IMG/VR virus record: IMGVR_UViG_3300047320_000196
Location: 1 to 64,000 of that record
DNA from: a virus
DNA length: 64,000 nucleotides
Direction: 5' to 3' (one strand)
The translations under genes were made by a program, and so were the position numbers. The notes beneath the pieces were generated by a model. That model was not told the DNA's origin. It was given only the letters and a program-made list of their open reading frames with translations, and searched no databases. The first letter of the stretch is position 1, and each line of letters starts with the position of its first letter. Positions 16,200 through 25,286 of this stretch are shown here, piece after piece.

Positions 16200-16925
16200 A
16201 TGAATTTCGACCAAGCCAAAACTCTCCGGCTCCAGCGATGGCGCGCGACTCTCGACGACCACGACTTTCGAATGCAAAACCCCGAGGGGCACCGGGAAAC
16301 TCTCCATGATATGGCTGCGGCGCTGCATGCAGAGGGACTGATCGACCAGCTAGAGCGCTTCGACATGAACGAGATGGCAGATGCCGCCTACTGGCACGCC
16401 GTGGAGGAGCTGCAGAACTCGCCGGACCAATACCGCGGAGCGTCGACCTATGACGTCGTGCAGGTCGACAACGGGAAATTGCTGGGCACAATCAGCCGCT
16501 CGATCTTCAATTTTTCAAACACCGAGCCGGGCATCGCGTCGTCTTCCTATGACGGCAAGGTTTACTCTGGCCCAGAGGGGATACACCTGAATCTGAGGCT
16601 TTCCCGGAATGTCGGCACAATCACGGGGCTGATTTTGGAGATGTACGGGCGACGGTACCAATTGATCGAGATGCAACGGATGATCCGCGGCGTTTGCCAC
16701 GTCCCTATCGACGACCCAGATGCGTACCGAGCGCTGGTTGATGCGGCTCAGATTGCCCAAGAGGGTCGAGATCTGCGTCTCTTTGAAAAAGTGCGCCCTC
16801 ACATTGAATCGGCCGCGTTCTGCATTTGCCCTGCCTGCCTCGATCGCTTTGGTGCGCGTGATGACTGCCCGGCATGCGCCGGAAAAGGTTTTATGACGAA
16901 GCCGGCGCCAGTGGGTCTACGCTGA
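16200..16925 (+). CDS. Hypothetical protein with C-terminal zinc-finger cysteines
   Basis: In this 241-residue protein, the last 40 residues contain C-x-C-x2-C (CICPAC) and, 14 residues on, C-x2-C in CPACAGKGF. This resembles one half of a DnaJ-type zinc finger (CxxCxGxG). The N-terminal half is helical and the middle beta-rich (GKVYSGPEGIHLNLRLSRN). It may bind nucleic acid or protein through the zinc site. No family name is claimed. Confidence 0.6.
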   Translation: MNFDQAKTLRLQRWRATLDDHDFRMQNPEGHRETLHDMAAALHAEGLIDQLERFDMNEMADAAYWHAVEELQNSPDQYRGASTYDVVQVDNGKLLGTISRSIFNFSNTEPGIASSSYDGKVYSGPEGIHLNLRLSRNVGTITGLILEMYGRRYQLIEMQRMIRGVCHVPIDDPDAYRALVDAAQIAQEGRDLRLFEKVRPHIESAAFCICPACLDRFGARDDCPACAGKGFMTKPAPVGLR

Positions 16926-16948
16926 AGTAACCAGGCGAGGATCCGGCA

Positions 16949-17628
16949 ATGTGCGGACGACTATCCCAGTACAGCGGCATTGACGACTTCGTGGGGCGTT
17001 AAGCATGCAGAACGCCCTGGTCAACTCAACCGGGGAGCAGCCTTTCGAGCGGTACAACGCCGCGCCGACCGCCCAGCTCGCCCTTTTTCACCAGGAACGC
17101 CAATTCCTGCAAACGGACATGGTTCGGTGGGGATGGCGCCGCACTGGGCATAAGATCGCGCCGCACCGATCAACGCCAGGGCAGAGAAAGTCGCCCACGG
17201 CTCATTCTTCCGCACGATCTGGTCACACCGGGCGATCATCGCGATCAACAACTGGTTCGAGCGGGTCGACGAAGACGGGGCGAAGAAGCGGCCTTATCTG
17301 ACCAGGCACCGTGACCAATCGCCGACTCTTTGTGCTCCCATTGACCAATACCCGAATGAGGAACACGGCCCGGGCGAGCATGACGGCTTCGTGATCATTA
17401 CCGCTGACAGCGCCGGCGGCATGGTCGATATCCATTGATCGGCGGCCGGTGACGTTATCGCCAGAGCTCGCTCGCGAATGGCTGGATCCGGCAACGCCGA
17501 AAGAACGGGCTGAGTAGATGGTACTGAACCTGGGCGAACCGACTGAAGTTTTCGAGTGGTTCAACGTCGGACGGACTGTGGGGAATGTTCGGGATCAAGG
17601 TCTAGATTTGAGAAGGCGGGTTATTTAA
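16949..17628 (+). pseudogene. yedK: SOS-response-associated peptidase (SRAP/YedK), frameshifted
   Basis: The gene opens with Met-Cys-Gly; Cys2 is the SRAP catalytic residue that crosslinks abasic sites. The first frame ends after 17 codons (TAA 17000-17002). Similarity then resumes in another frame (ALVNS…FERYNAAPT), shifts again near 17160 (INARAEKVAHGSFF, NNWFEW) and ends …NVGRTVGNVRDQG. At least two frameshifts separate conserved blocks, so no full protein is made. YedK/HMCES proteins protect abasic sites in single-stranded DNA. Confidence 0.85.
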
Positions 17629-17644
17629 ACCCAGTGCGCCGCTA

Positions 17645-17974
17645 TCACTTAAAATTATGTAAAACCAATCTAGATACGATGGAGATCATGCTAAGGCTGT
17701 ACACCAACAATACGGCAAAATGAACAAATACATTCAATTTCGCTTCGTTCAACTTACGTATCCCATGGCGCTCATTTATGATTACCAGAGATGCTCCGAC
17801 GACGACGATGCAGGTTCCACTGAGAATCCGCATGACATCCCAAAATCCCTGCCCTTGCTCCTCCGTCAATAGGCTGAAACCTATGGCTAGAATGACTGCT
17901 GCGACTGCAAAATTTTTGTAATGGTCGAAGATCGTTTTGACCGCATTATCACTTGCTATCAACTTCTTAAACAT
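17645..17974 (-). CDS. Small inner-membrane protein with three predicted spans
   Basis: Start at 17974 is chosen because GAGAGGGG sits 5 bases upstream; the longer frame to 18076 has no such site and overlaps Rz. The 109-residue product has hydrophobic segments at about residues 20-38, 50-66 and 83-103. It is last in the minus-strand lysis/tail transcript, immediately downstream of Rz. It may be an accessory membrane protein; function unknown. Confidence 0.55.
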   Translation of the reverse strand: MFKKLIASDNAVKTIFDHYKNFAVAAVILAIGFSLLTEEQGQGFWDVMRILSGTCIVVVGASLVIINERHGIRKLNEAKLNVFVHFAVLLVYSLSMISIVSRLVLHNFK

Positions 17975-18023
17975 AATTACCCCTCTCGAAAAAAAGCCAT
18001 TAAAACATTTTATTTTGCTTCCG

Positions 18024-18539
18024 TTAATTGGCTCGAAGTACTTCGCGCACGTACGTTTGGCACGCAGATAACGCAATCAGCCCCCGGTCGCCTGCGTCGG
18101 TGATGGCGATAATTCGTTGAGCATGCGCCGTGTCAAGTTGGGCTCGTACGGCTGCATGATCCACGCCGCCGGCGCCGGTGGTGGCTGGCACCCCACAGCC
18201 TTTGGCAGCGTCGGTTGCGTCGATGAGGACTGACAGGCGCAGATCAGCAGTGGCAAGGCGATCGCGCAGGCGATCTTGGTCACGTTGGGCATCGGTCATT
18301 TTCCTGAAGTGGGTTTGTTCACTGGCCGCCAGCCGCTGCTCGAGCGCCAGGCGTTTGTCCTGCTCGGCCTGTTGCGCGGTGGCGGCGGCCGAGGTCAGTT
18401 GATTGAGTGTTTCGGCGTGCTGCTGGGCCTGCTGGGCCAACTGCTTCCCGTAGCGCCAGTCCTGAAATTGCCAGGCACTGACGGCGCCAATCAGCACCAG
18501 CGCCAGCGCGCCCACCGCTTTCCACGGAACGACCATCAC
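18024..18539 (-). CDS. Rz: Rz-type i-spanin
   Basis: This 171-residue protein has an N-terminal signal anchor (VGALALVLIGAVSAW, residues 9-23) and then a long periplasmic coiled coil rich in Gln and Ala (LAQQAQQHAETLNQL…). This is the Rz inner-membrane spanin layout. It joins Rz1 to fuse inner and outer membranes as the last step of lysis. ATG overlaps the endolysin TGA, and the Rz1 frame is nested inside it, confirming the assignment. Confidence 0.85.
   Translation of the reverse strand: MMVVPWKAVGALALVLIGAVSAWQFQDWRYGKQLAQQAQQHAETLNQLTSAAATAQQAEQDKRLALEQRLAASEQTHFRKMTDAQRDQDRLRDRLATADLRLSVLIDATDAAKGCGVPATTGAGGVDHAAVRAQLDTAHAQRIIAITDAGDRGLIALSACQTYVREVLRAN
18077..18292 (-). CDS. Rz1: Rz1 outer-membrane lipoprotein spanin, nested in Rz
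   Basis: This 71-residue protein lies entirely within Rz in a different frame. It has a signal peptide with lipobox LLICAC (Cys at about residue 19) and a short Pro-rich mature region (GCQPPPAPAAW), both typical of Rz1. The nested arrangement is that of lambda Rz/Rz1. Confidence 0.85.
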   Translation of the reverse strand: MPNVTKIACAIALPLLICACQSSSTQPTLPKAVGCQPPPAPAAWIMQPYEPNLTRRMLNELSPSPTQATGG

Positions 18540-18958
18540 GGCACATCCTTGAAGAAGACGTGCCCGCCCAGCTTCAGCGTCAGCTTTGCCTTCGCCGCCC
18601 AGGCCGGTGCCTTGATGCTGGTGGCGTAGTAATGCGTGGCGCCGCCGGTAGGATCAGGCACCGCGCCGTCGATCACCTTGTCAGCAGCGATCCGCGCCTG
18701 CGCCAGCTCGCGGAACGGGATTTCCTTCACGCCGATCAGGAACTGATAGTTGGGGTCGGTCTTGTTCCAGCAGCTGAACTGGTACGGCCTCTGGCAGACG
18801 CCGGCATAGCCCTCGCCCCACCACGAATTAGTCTTACCGTCGAACACGCGGTTGCGGATCGTCCACGCCACGGCGATCTGGCCGGCTGTTCCTTCGCCGC
18901 GGGCCTCGCCCCACAAGGTGCGGGCAAGAATGTCGCGGTCTTTATCGGTTGCAGTCAT
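18536..18958 (-). CDS. Endolysin, SleB-type cell-wall hydrolase
   Basis: Start at 18958 has GGAG 7 bases upstream. The 140-residue protein carries the hydrolase_2/SleB pattern: ILARTLWGEARGEG (catalytic Glu at about 18-21), AVAWTIRNRV, the QFSCW segment, and GATHYYA near the C-terminus. Such enzymes cut the glycan strand of peptidoglycan. There is no signal peptide, so export depends on the holin, which lies about 28 kb away at 46.6-46.9 kb. It is upstream of and overlaps Rz by 4 bases. Confidence 0.88.
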   Translation of the reverse strand: MTATDKDRDILARTLWGEARGEGTAGQIAVAWTIRNRVFDGKTNSWWGEGYAGVCQRPYQFSCWNKTDPNYQFLIGVKEIPFRELAQARIAADKVIDGAVPDPTGGATHYYATSIKAPAWAAKAKLTLKLGGHVFFKDVP

Positions 18959-18973
18959 CACTTTTCTCCAGGC

Positions 18974-18999
18974 AAAAAAATACCCGCTCGGTGGCGGGT
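18974..18999 (-). terminator. Hairpin between tail-assembly gene and endolysin
   Basis: ACCCGC (18982-18987) pairs with GCGGGT (18994-18999); the minus strand then has a seven-T run. It may attenuate transcription between fibre genes and the lysis cassette. Confidence 0.55.
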
Positions 19000-19017
19000 T
19001 TCGTTGATCGTGTCGGA

Positions 19018-19383
19018 TCACATCGTTTCGGCGGCGCTCAGCATTGGCGCGGCCACAATCTCCGGGACCGGAGGTTGTGCTGGCCACGCGGGAGCCTGAT
19101 ACCAGGTTGGCTGAACCGTGATCTTGCCCAGTGCGAATTTGTACGCCTTCCAGGCTTTCAGCGTGATGAGCAGTGAAGCCTGTTCGGCAACATCCTCATC
19201 AGTTGCCTCTCCCACTTCGATGCCGAAGCTGATCGTGTCGACTCGATCCTGAATGCGGGCAATCTGCGACACTGCCGTGCTGTTGCGTGCAGCCAGTTCA
19301 GCCTTTGCCAGGGCCAGAGCCTCCGCAGCCAGAACAGCATCCTTCATCGCCTTGGTGACCAATTTGCTCCAATCGATATTCAT
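19018..19383 (-). CDS. Tail fibre assembly-type protein
   Basis: This 121-residue protein ends with the Trp/Pro-rich pattern of phage tail fibre assembly chaperones (WKAYKFALGKITVQPTWYQ, then PAWPAQPP). It follows the fibre genes and overlaps the preceding gene by 4 bases. It probably helps fold or attach the fibre encoded at 19709-20623. Confidence 0.65.
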   Translation of the reverse strand: MNIDWSKLVTKAMKDAVLAAEALALAKAELAARNSTAVSQIARIQDRVDTISFGIEVGEATDEDVAEQASLLITLKAWKAYKFALGKITVQPTWYQAPAWPAQPPVPEIVAAPMLSAAETM

Positions 19384-19709
19384 TTGGCGGTCTCCACGGC
19401 GACGGCAGGATCTGCCAATGGCTGGGGCAGGCTCACAACACCGTCAGGAACGTTGAGCAGCGGCTCCGGATATGCCTGCTCCGGGCTGAAATTGATCGGC
19501 AGCGGCAAGAAAATAGTCAGCGCCAGTTGGCCATCGACGCGATCGACCTGGCCCGCAAACCACTGCGAGCTGATCGCGGCCGCCGGCAAGGTGTCACCGT
19601 CGGCCAGCGGCGAGAAATCGAACACCTCACCATTGACCATCAGGGAATCGCCGCTCCGGATAAGACTCAGGGTGTTGTCACTCCGTATCGGACGCAATTC
19701 AATCCTCAT
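19380..19709 (-). CDS. Hypothetical protein of the fibre cluster
   Basis: ATG 19709 (AGGTGG five bases upstream) overlaps the fibre stop as TGATG; a GTG nine bases earlier is less likely. The 109-residue protein is beta-rich (MRIELRPIRSDNTLSLIRSG, VNGEVFDFSPLADGD). Such proteins recur between fibre and fibre-assembly genes of Pseudomonas siphophages. Role unknown. Confidence 0.6.
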   Translation of the reverse strand: MRIELRPIRSDNTLSLIRSGDSLMVNGEVFDFSPLADGDTLPAAAISSQWFAGQVDRVDGQLALTIFLPLPINFSPEQAYPEPLLNVPDGVVSLPQPLADPAVAVETAK

Positions 19710-20623
19710 CAGAACCACCTACCAATTGCAAAAATATTGAATGACACGCTGGTTGTGACCGTCGACGCCGAAGGCGAGGCCAGGAACAGGCTAAACGTGT
19801 TTCCGTTTGTGGCATCTGCCAGAGGACACCACGCTGCGCGCCCCGCCGCTGACGGATCACGCACCTGAACGAAAAGCAACGGAGCAGCGGAGAATAAAGC
19901 AGGCATATTGCCGATGATTGGACCGGCAAACCGGTTCGCTGTAACAGAAGTCCAGCCTGGGGTGAGACTCAACGACTGCACTGTAATCATCAGCCCAGAG
20001 GCGAACTTCACCCATGATCCTGCGCTGCTCGATCCAGACTCAAAGATCGCGCCTGTGGGAACACCGCCACTCTGAGAGACCGTGCCTAGAATTGCGGCGA
20101 TCGCTGCACTGCCCAGCCCAAGGCCAGTGCGGGCGTCTGCAGCATTCTTACCACCGGTGCCGCCCTGAGCGAGAGATAGAGCTGTAGTCAAGCCTGACAG
20201 GGATGTGATGTCGCCGTTGGCGCCCGACTTGGCCGCGCCTAAATTGACAAGTGCGTCCCCTGAGGTTGTTGCTCCGGTCCCCCCTTTCAGCACCGGCAGA
20301 ACATCGTAATTACCGGTGGTGCCAAGTGTGGCGAGCTTTGCACCGAATTGATTGACCAATGCCCGAAGCGCATCGGCCGAGTCTTTCACATAGCCCTGCA
20401 TTGGCGCCAAAGCATAAATGCCGGCGTTATTGGTTGCGCCCTGATAGTTCGGCGAGATCGAGAGCGCGGTGTCGCTCGCGATATTGGTCACTTCGTACCA
20501 GCCGCCGTCCGGGCCACGGAAGGCATCACCGACTCGGCTGTTGGCAATAAAAGAGGTGCCCGCGCCAATTACGGCATTGGAATTTTGGACGACAGAAACC
20601 GTCCCGGTTTTGTACCAGGGCAT
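19709..20623 (-). CDS. Tail fibre protein with GGTGA repeats
   Basis: This 304-residue protein has an N-terminal domain (MPWYKTGTVSVV…) common to Pseudomonas tail fibres. Two collagen-like fibre repeats follow (LKGGTGATTSGDALVNLG and LAQGGTGGKNAADARTGLGL), then a C-terminal beta-rich tip (residues 200-304) likely to contact the host surface. It is trimeric by family. The tip is the part expected to vary between phages. Confidence 0.85.
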   Translation of the reverse strand: MPWYKTGTVSVVQNSNAVIGAGTSFIANSRVGDAFRGPDGGWYEVTNIASDTALSISPNYQGATNNAGIYALAPMQGYVKDSADALRALVNQFGAKLATLGTTGNYDVLPVLKGGTGATTSGDALVNLGAAKSGANGDITSLSGLTTALSLAQGGTGGKNAADARTGLGLGSAAIAAILGTVSQSGGVPTGAIFESGSSSAGSWVKFASGLMITVQSLSLTPGWTSVTANRFAGPIIGNMPALFSAAPLLFVQVRDPSAAGRAAWCPLADATNGNTFSLFLASPSASTVTTSVSFNIFAIGRWF

Positions 20624-20649
20624 CGATTATCTCCAGAAAAGTTATAGGG

Positions 20650-21312
20650 TCAGGCCAGCAATTTGGCGCAGAGAAATGGCCGGTGGCCCTGATCGGTCCA
20701 AGCCGTGAAGGCAAGGCTGTACATCATGATTCGGCCGTTCGCGTAATCGACCCCAAGAGCGCATCCACCGCCTACGCCATCGTTGTGACAGTTCATCGTG
20801 AAGGGATTCAGGGAGACGTACTCCCCTGCCCCAAGGCTTTTATTTATGCCCCAAAAATACCGCCTACCAACGCCGAGCTCTTCTGTTCCGAGGTAAGTCC
20901 AATTGCCTGCAGCAAATGTCACCACCACCGCTGGGGCGCCGCTGTCATAAACGAGCGCGCTATTTTGATCCCACAGGCGCATACCGTAAGAGGCCGTGCC
21001 CATCGATGCCCAAGCGGCCACGAAATACTGACCGCTCAAGGTCTCATTAACCTTGGATGCATTCATGGCGAAACCGGTCCAGTTCCCAGGACCACCGGTA
21101 AACCAAACCGATATCGGCACCTGAATCACTCCGGTTTGATCCGGACGGATGAATACCAAAGGAGGATCTTGACTGGTGACTGCTCTCGAAAAAACTCCGG
21201 AAGCAGTTGCAACACCCGAGTACGATCCTTTCGTTAGCAGGCAAAGCCTCGGAGCTTCCGAGTCGATCTGAACAAACGAGTTGTCGTTTAAGCTCTGAAA
21301 TCCATATGTCAT
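20650..21312 (-). CDS. Tail-tip associated protein, unknown
   Basis: This 220-residue beta-rich protein starts MTYGFQSLNDNSFVQIDSE. The next gene starts MTYGSRVWDENGN; the shared MTYG-x-x-(V/L) opening suggests related N-terminal docking segments. It lies between the J protein and the fibre, so it is likely a minor tail-tip component. Confidence 0.6.
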   Translation of the reverse strand: MTYGFQSLNDNSFVQIDSEAPRLCLLTKGSYSGVATASGVFSRAVTSQDPPLVFIRPDQTGVIQVPISVWFTGGPGNWTGFAMNASKVNETLSGQYFVAAWASMGTASYGMRLWDQNSALVYDSGAPAVVVTFAAGNWTYLGTEELGVGRRYFWGINKSLGAGEYVSLNPFTMNCHNDGVGGGCALGVDYANGRIMMYSLAFTAWTDQGHRPFLCAKLLA

Positions 21313-21662
21313 GTCGAATACCTGATTGCATAGCCCTTTGCGACAACCCTTGACCCGACCGTTGAAGCGCTCGCCGATGGATTTTTGTTCCTCACAACTA
21401 CTTGCCCAACTGAAGGCGTGACGTATGGATAAGACTTACTGTTTCCAGATCCGTCAGTTTCAGATGACTGAACGTCCTGAAGCCGGATTGGGATGATCAT
21501 GAACACGCAGTTGACCGGGTTGAAACCCGGGATGTTCAGCGTGTAGCTGGGCGTAGTACCGCTGAAGTCGATCACCCCTTGCCACAGTACCTGGTAGGTA
21601 AACGAGTTGGTGTCCATGCCAAGATTGCCATTCTCGTCCCAGACTCTGGATCCATAAGTCAT
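21309..21662 (-). CDS. Small tail-tip protein, MTYG family
   Basis: This 117-residue protein begins directly at the end of J (4-base overlap) and overlaps the next gene by 4 bases, so it is in the tail operon. It is beta-rich (YTLNIPGFNPVNCVFMIIPI). Its N-terminus resembles the neighbour's. Minor tail protein by position; no specific function is recognised. Confidence 0.6.
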   Translation of the reverse strand: MTYGSRVWDENGNLGMDTNSFTYQVLWQGVIDFSGTTPSYTLNIPGFNPVNCVFMIIPIRLQDVQSSETDGSGNSKSYPYVTPSVGQVVVRNKNPSASASTVGSRVVAKGYAIRYST

Positions 21663-24600
21663 GCGTCGAGATCTCCAAGCTGCACCCGTTTTACACCGTT
21701 CTGATCGAACACCTTGATGGCCCTGTTCGTCATCGTTAGTCGCCCGCCACCCGGCGCCGGGCCGTTGAACTCAAGGTTTCCCGCTTTATCCAGACGCCAG
21801 CCCTGCGAACCGGCAACGTAGTTGTCAGATTGCAGGTACTGACCGATTTTCAGCATCGTGATGCTGCCGTCCTGGATGAACGCCGAGTTCATGAACACCT
21901 GCCCACCCTGAACCGCAAACGGCACCGAGATGGCACCGCCGGCAATCGTATTGACGATGGCGAACCGGTCAGCTGCGACGAGAAACTGGCTTTGCAAACC
22001 GGCCGGGCCGTTCTCGATGCCGAGCCCAATGCCGGCGGCGATGTACTGACCTGTGCCTGAGTTGTACTGCATCTTCACCGACCAACTTGCGGTGATCTTT
22101 CCATTCACGTCGTTGACGATCGACGTGTTCTGTTCAATCGCCGTTTGTTGGTTTCCGACAGTGGTGCTCAGCTGGCTCAACTGCTGGGCAGTGGCTTGCT
22201 GATTTGTAACCACCACCTGCTCCAGCTCAGTGATGTTCGCAGCGTTCTCGCCGATTTTCGCGTCGAAGGTGGTGATGCGCTGAGCCATTGCCTCATCTTC
22301 AGATGCTCTGACTTTGCTTTCCGACGCGATCGAGGCAGTGCTCCCCCACTCCTTGAGTGCACCATCCAGGTCTCCCTGGCCATCATCGTCCCGGGAGGAC
22401 GCACGCAAGGCTTCAAACGCCGTCGCCTGCGCCGTTACCACCCCGTCCAGCTCGGTTATTTCTGCGGTATTGGTCGCCACCTGCTGGGCAAGCCCATTGA
22501 CGGTTTCCACCGTCTGCCCTACGTCGAGCCAATAAGCTGGATTAGGCGGTGGAGTATCGACCGGCACCGGACCGGTAGCCTGATAAATGCGCTTGCCCTG
22601 CACCACCAAGTCGTACTCTTCGTAGGTGGCTTCAGGGTCGTAACCCTTCAATCCGTCGAGCGCATCGATCTGAGCCTGAAGGCCGGGGATCTTGTCGATT
22701 TCGTCGAGAAGGTCCTGACCCAGTTCCGTGCGGCCGATCTCGCCGGCGATCATCTCCAGAATTGCCGCCGCGTCCGCGCTCGATTGCCCCTGCACACCCA
22801 TACCGATCGGATACCACGGCCCGATGTTGCCGATTTTGTCGACGATCCGGCCCCAGAAGTAGAACGTCACGCCAGCGCGCAGGCCGAGCATGGAGAAGTC
22901 ACTCTGCGGATAAGCCAAGTCTGTCAGCTTCGTGGCCGCATCAAGCTGCGTCGTGGGTCCATACCAGATCTCTGTCCGCTGGCTGTCCTCAGCGCCAGCA
23001 GGGAAGCCCCACTTGAGATAAATGCCGAACAGCAACGGCGTTGCGGTCAGGAACGCCAGCGCTGGCGGCAATCCCTGCTTCCCGCTGAGGTTGGTCAGAA
23101 TTGAGTTGCGCCACTGCGACGAGATGTCGAACGCACTCACCGCGCGCACCCGGGCCACGTAGCCGCCAGCGTAAATGCCGACCACGTCCACGTTGGTCAT
23201 GCCGGTGCGCTGCACCTTGATCCAGTTGCCGCTGTCCTTGCGCCACTCCACGTCATAACCGACTGCGCCGTCCACGGCGGGCCAACTGATCGTCATGGTG
23301 GCCACGGCCAAGCCCTGGACCACCGAAGACGTCGACGCGAGGGACACGCTCGCCGGCGCCGGTACGACGGTGATCGGAATCACACTGATTGGCCGCTCTT
23401 CAAGGCGAGCACCGGTGTCGATGTGCGCGAACTTGCTCGGCTCGAACTGCAGCGCGCTGATCTCGAAGTCGCCCTCGGTAGTGCGCTTGGTGCGCAGCAC
23501 ACGGTACAGCGGGATCGCCAAATCATCGGCGTCGAGCGCCCATTGCAATTGCGCAACCGGTGGCTCGCTGTATGCGACAGTCACCGTCACGGCGCGGCCA
23601 TTGACGCTCTGCACGGTGCGGCCCTCGGCGCGGCCGCCCGGCAGGTTGATGATCAACCGATCACCAGCCTTGGCTTGGGTGTCGCGATCGAGCGTAACGA
23701 CGCGGCCAGCAGCTGACGAGATCCGCCCGCCAACTTCCCGACCGGCCAGCAACGAGTCAGCAACCGGGATGATGTGACCAGGCAGCGGAATCACGCCCTC
23801 CATGCCGGTCTTGAACGACACGGTGCGGTCTTGGTTGTTGCTCAAGATCGCCCACTTGCCGCGACGCTGGGCCTCGGAGGCGCGGGTGCAGCCAATGGCG
23901 CTCAGCTCTGTCGGGCGGTCGCCGTAGCGACGCTGCAGATCCAGGTCAGCGAACGGAATGACGTCGGTGTCGTAGTTGTTCGCCGGGTTGTCGTAGCTGA
24001 CCAGTGCTCGGGTGTACCGTGTCTTCGCCGAGGCGCTGCCATACGAGAACTTGCCGTCGATGACATTGGCCCGGGTGAAGACGTAATCGAAGTCCTGCGC
24101 GCGCGGCATATCGGCCTGCATCACCAGTTGGCCCTGAGCCCAGTACGTCATGCCCCGGTAACTGCCGGTGATATCGCGCAGCAAAGACCAGGCATCGGCC
24201 TTGCCCTGCAAATTCAGGTCATAAAGGAATCGTGGCTCGGTACCACCCAAACCGTTCGTCACTAACTGGTCGCAATACTGGGCAATTCGGTAGAGCTCCC
24301 ATTTATCGACCATCCACGGCTTGATGCGCTTGCCCAAGCCAAACATATCGTTTGTGCAGATGCCGTAAGTGATCCACGCCGGGTTGTTGGTCCAGGCCGA
24401 TTTCATCGAGCCGTCCCACGTACCGGTATAGGTGCGCTGGATCGGGTCGTAGTTGCTCGGCACCATCCAGCGCCGGGCTTTGCACTTCACCGTCACCGCC
24501 GGAATGTTGGTGAACTGTTCGGCGTCGAATTCGATGTAGAGCAGCGCGGTGTTCGGGTAGCGCAGCTTGGCATCGATCACTTCCGTGTAGCCGGCCACCA

Positions 24601-25228
24601 GCATCGTATCGGCAACCTTGTTGCTGTTCTGGTTCGGCGTCAGGCGGCGCACGCGGATCTGCCAGCCCGTGGTGGCGGTCGGTAGGTCGATACGCCGCGA
24701 ACGCTCGTAGCGCGTGGTGGTCTTGCCGTCGACAGCGTCCACCAGTACCTGCTGATAGGCGCCGCCATCGGTGGCGACGTCGATCGCGTACTCGATACGG
24801 TAGCCGCCGACATTGCCTTCATCATCGGACCGTTGCAGCGCCGGCCACGCCAGGCGCATGCGCACCGCCGACAACTGGGTGTTGCTGATCGAGCGCACCC
24901 ACGGCGCATCACTGCGCAACTCGATGTTCAGCGAGGTTTCATTCTCCACCGACGGGATGCCCGGGATATAGGTCTGATCTACCGAGCCCGGGCGCCAGTC
25001 CCACTTCACGTTCGGGAAGTTGTAGTTGCCGCTGGCATCGCGGATCGGCGTGTTGTCCAGGTAGATGTCGTAGTCGGTCGGAATGCCGTCGAACTCCCCC
25101 TCGCCCACGGCGATCAGCAGTTTTGCAAGGTTGGTCGAGCGCAGGCTGTCGCTGGCTTCGACCGGCGACTTCGGCTTGCTGCTGCCGCCCTTCTCGCCGT
25201 AAATCTCGATCTGTTCCGCTGCGCCCAT
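21659..25228 (-). CDS. J: Tail tip / host-specificity protein J
   Basis: This 1189-residue protein has the lambda J layout. The N-terminus contains SLRSTNLAKLLIAVGEGE. The mid part contains long tail-hub domains and fibronectin-III-like segments (ISWPAVDGAVGYDVEWRK). A Gln/Thr coiled-coil stretch (ATAQQLSQLSTTVGNQQTAI) is followed by a beta C-terminal tip that reads as a DUF1983-like end. J forms the tail tip hub and recognises the primary receptor. It is the largest gene of the prophage and is uninterrupted. Confidence 0.92.
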   Translation of the reverse strand: MGAAEQIEIYGEKGGSSKPKSPVEASDSLRSTNLAKLLIAVGEGEFDGIPTDYDIYLDNTPIRDASGNYNFPNVKWDWRPGSVDQTYIPGIPSVENETSLNIELRSDAPWVRSISNTQLSAVRMRLAWPALQRSDDEGNVGGYRIEYAIDVATDGGAYQQVLVDAVDGKTTTRYERSRRIDLPTATTGWQIRVRRLTPNQNSNKVADTMLVAGYTEVIDAKLRYPNTALLYIEFDAEQFTNIPAVTVKCKARRWMVPSNYDPIQRTYTGTWDGSMKSAWTNNPAWITYGICTNDMFGLGKRIKPWMVDKWELYRIAQYCDQLVTNGLGGTEPRFLYDLNLQGKADAWSLLRDITGSYRGMTYWAQGQLVMQADMPRAQDFDYVFTRANVIDGKFSYGSASAKTRYTRALVSYDNPANNYDTDVIPFADLDLQRRYGDRPTELSAIGCTRASEAQRRGKWAILSNNQDRTVSFKTGMEGVIPLPGHIIPVADSLLAGREVGGRISSAAGRVVTLDRDTQAKAGDRLIINLPGGRAEGRTVQSVNGRAVTVTVAYSEPPVAQLQWALDADDLAIPLYRVLRTKRTTEGDFEISALQFEPSKFAHIDTGARLEERPISVIPITVVPAPASVSLASTSSVVQGLAVATMTISWPAVDGAVGYDVEWRKDSGNWIKVQRTGMTNVDVVGIYAGGYVARVRAVSAFDISSQWRNSILTNLSGKQGLPPALAFLTATPLLFGIYLKWGFPAGAEDSQRTEIWYGPTTQLDAATKLTDLAYPQSDFSMLGLRAGVTFYFWGRIVDKIGNIGPWYPIGMGVQGQSSADAAAILEMIAGEIGRTELGQDLLDEIDKIPGLQAQIDALDGLKGYDPEATYEEYDLVVQGKRIYQATGPVPVDTPPPNPAYWLDVGQTVETVNGLAQQVATNTAEITELDGVVTAQATAFEALRASSRDDDGQGDLDGALKEWGSTASIASESKVRASEDEAMAQRITTFDAKIGENAANITELEQVVVTNQQATAQQLSQLSTTVGNQQTAIEQNTSIVNDVNGKITASWSVKMQYNSGTGQYIAAGIGLGIENGPAGLQSQFLVAADRFAIVNTIAGGAISVPFAVQGGQVFMNSAFIQDGSITMLKIGQYLQSDNYVAGSQGWRLDKAGNLEFNGPAPGGGRLTMTNRAIKVFDQNGVKRVQLGDLDA

Positions 25229-25244
25229 GCTTTCCTCCAGGCAT

Positions 25245-25267
25245 AAAAAAACCGCCTCACGGGCGGT
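25245..25267 (-). terminator. Hairpin between tail genes I and J
   Basis: ACCGCC (25251-25256) pairs with GGCGGT (25262-25267), preceded on the plus strand by six A, giving a T-run on the minus strand. Similar short hairpins recur at many gene boundaries of this prophage. Confidence 0.5.
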
Positions 25268-25286
25268 TGGTGTGCTGCTGTCTTGC

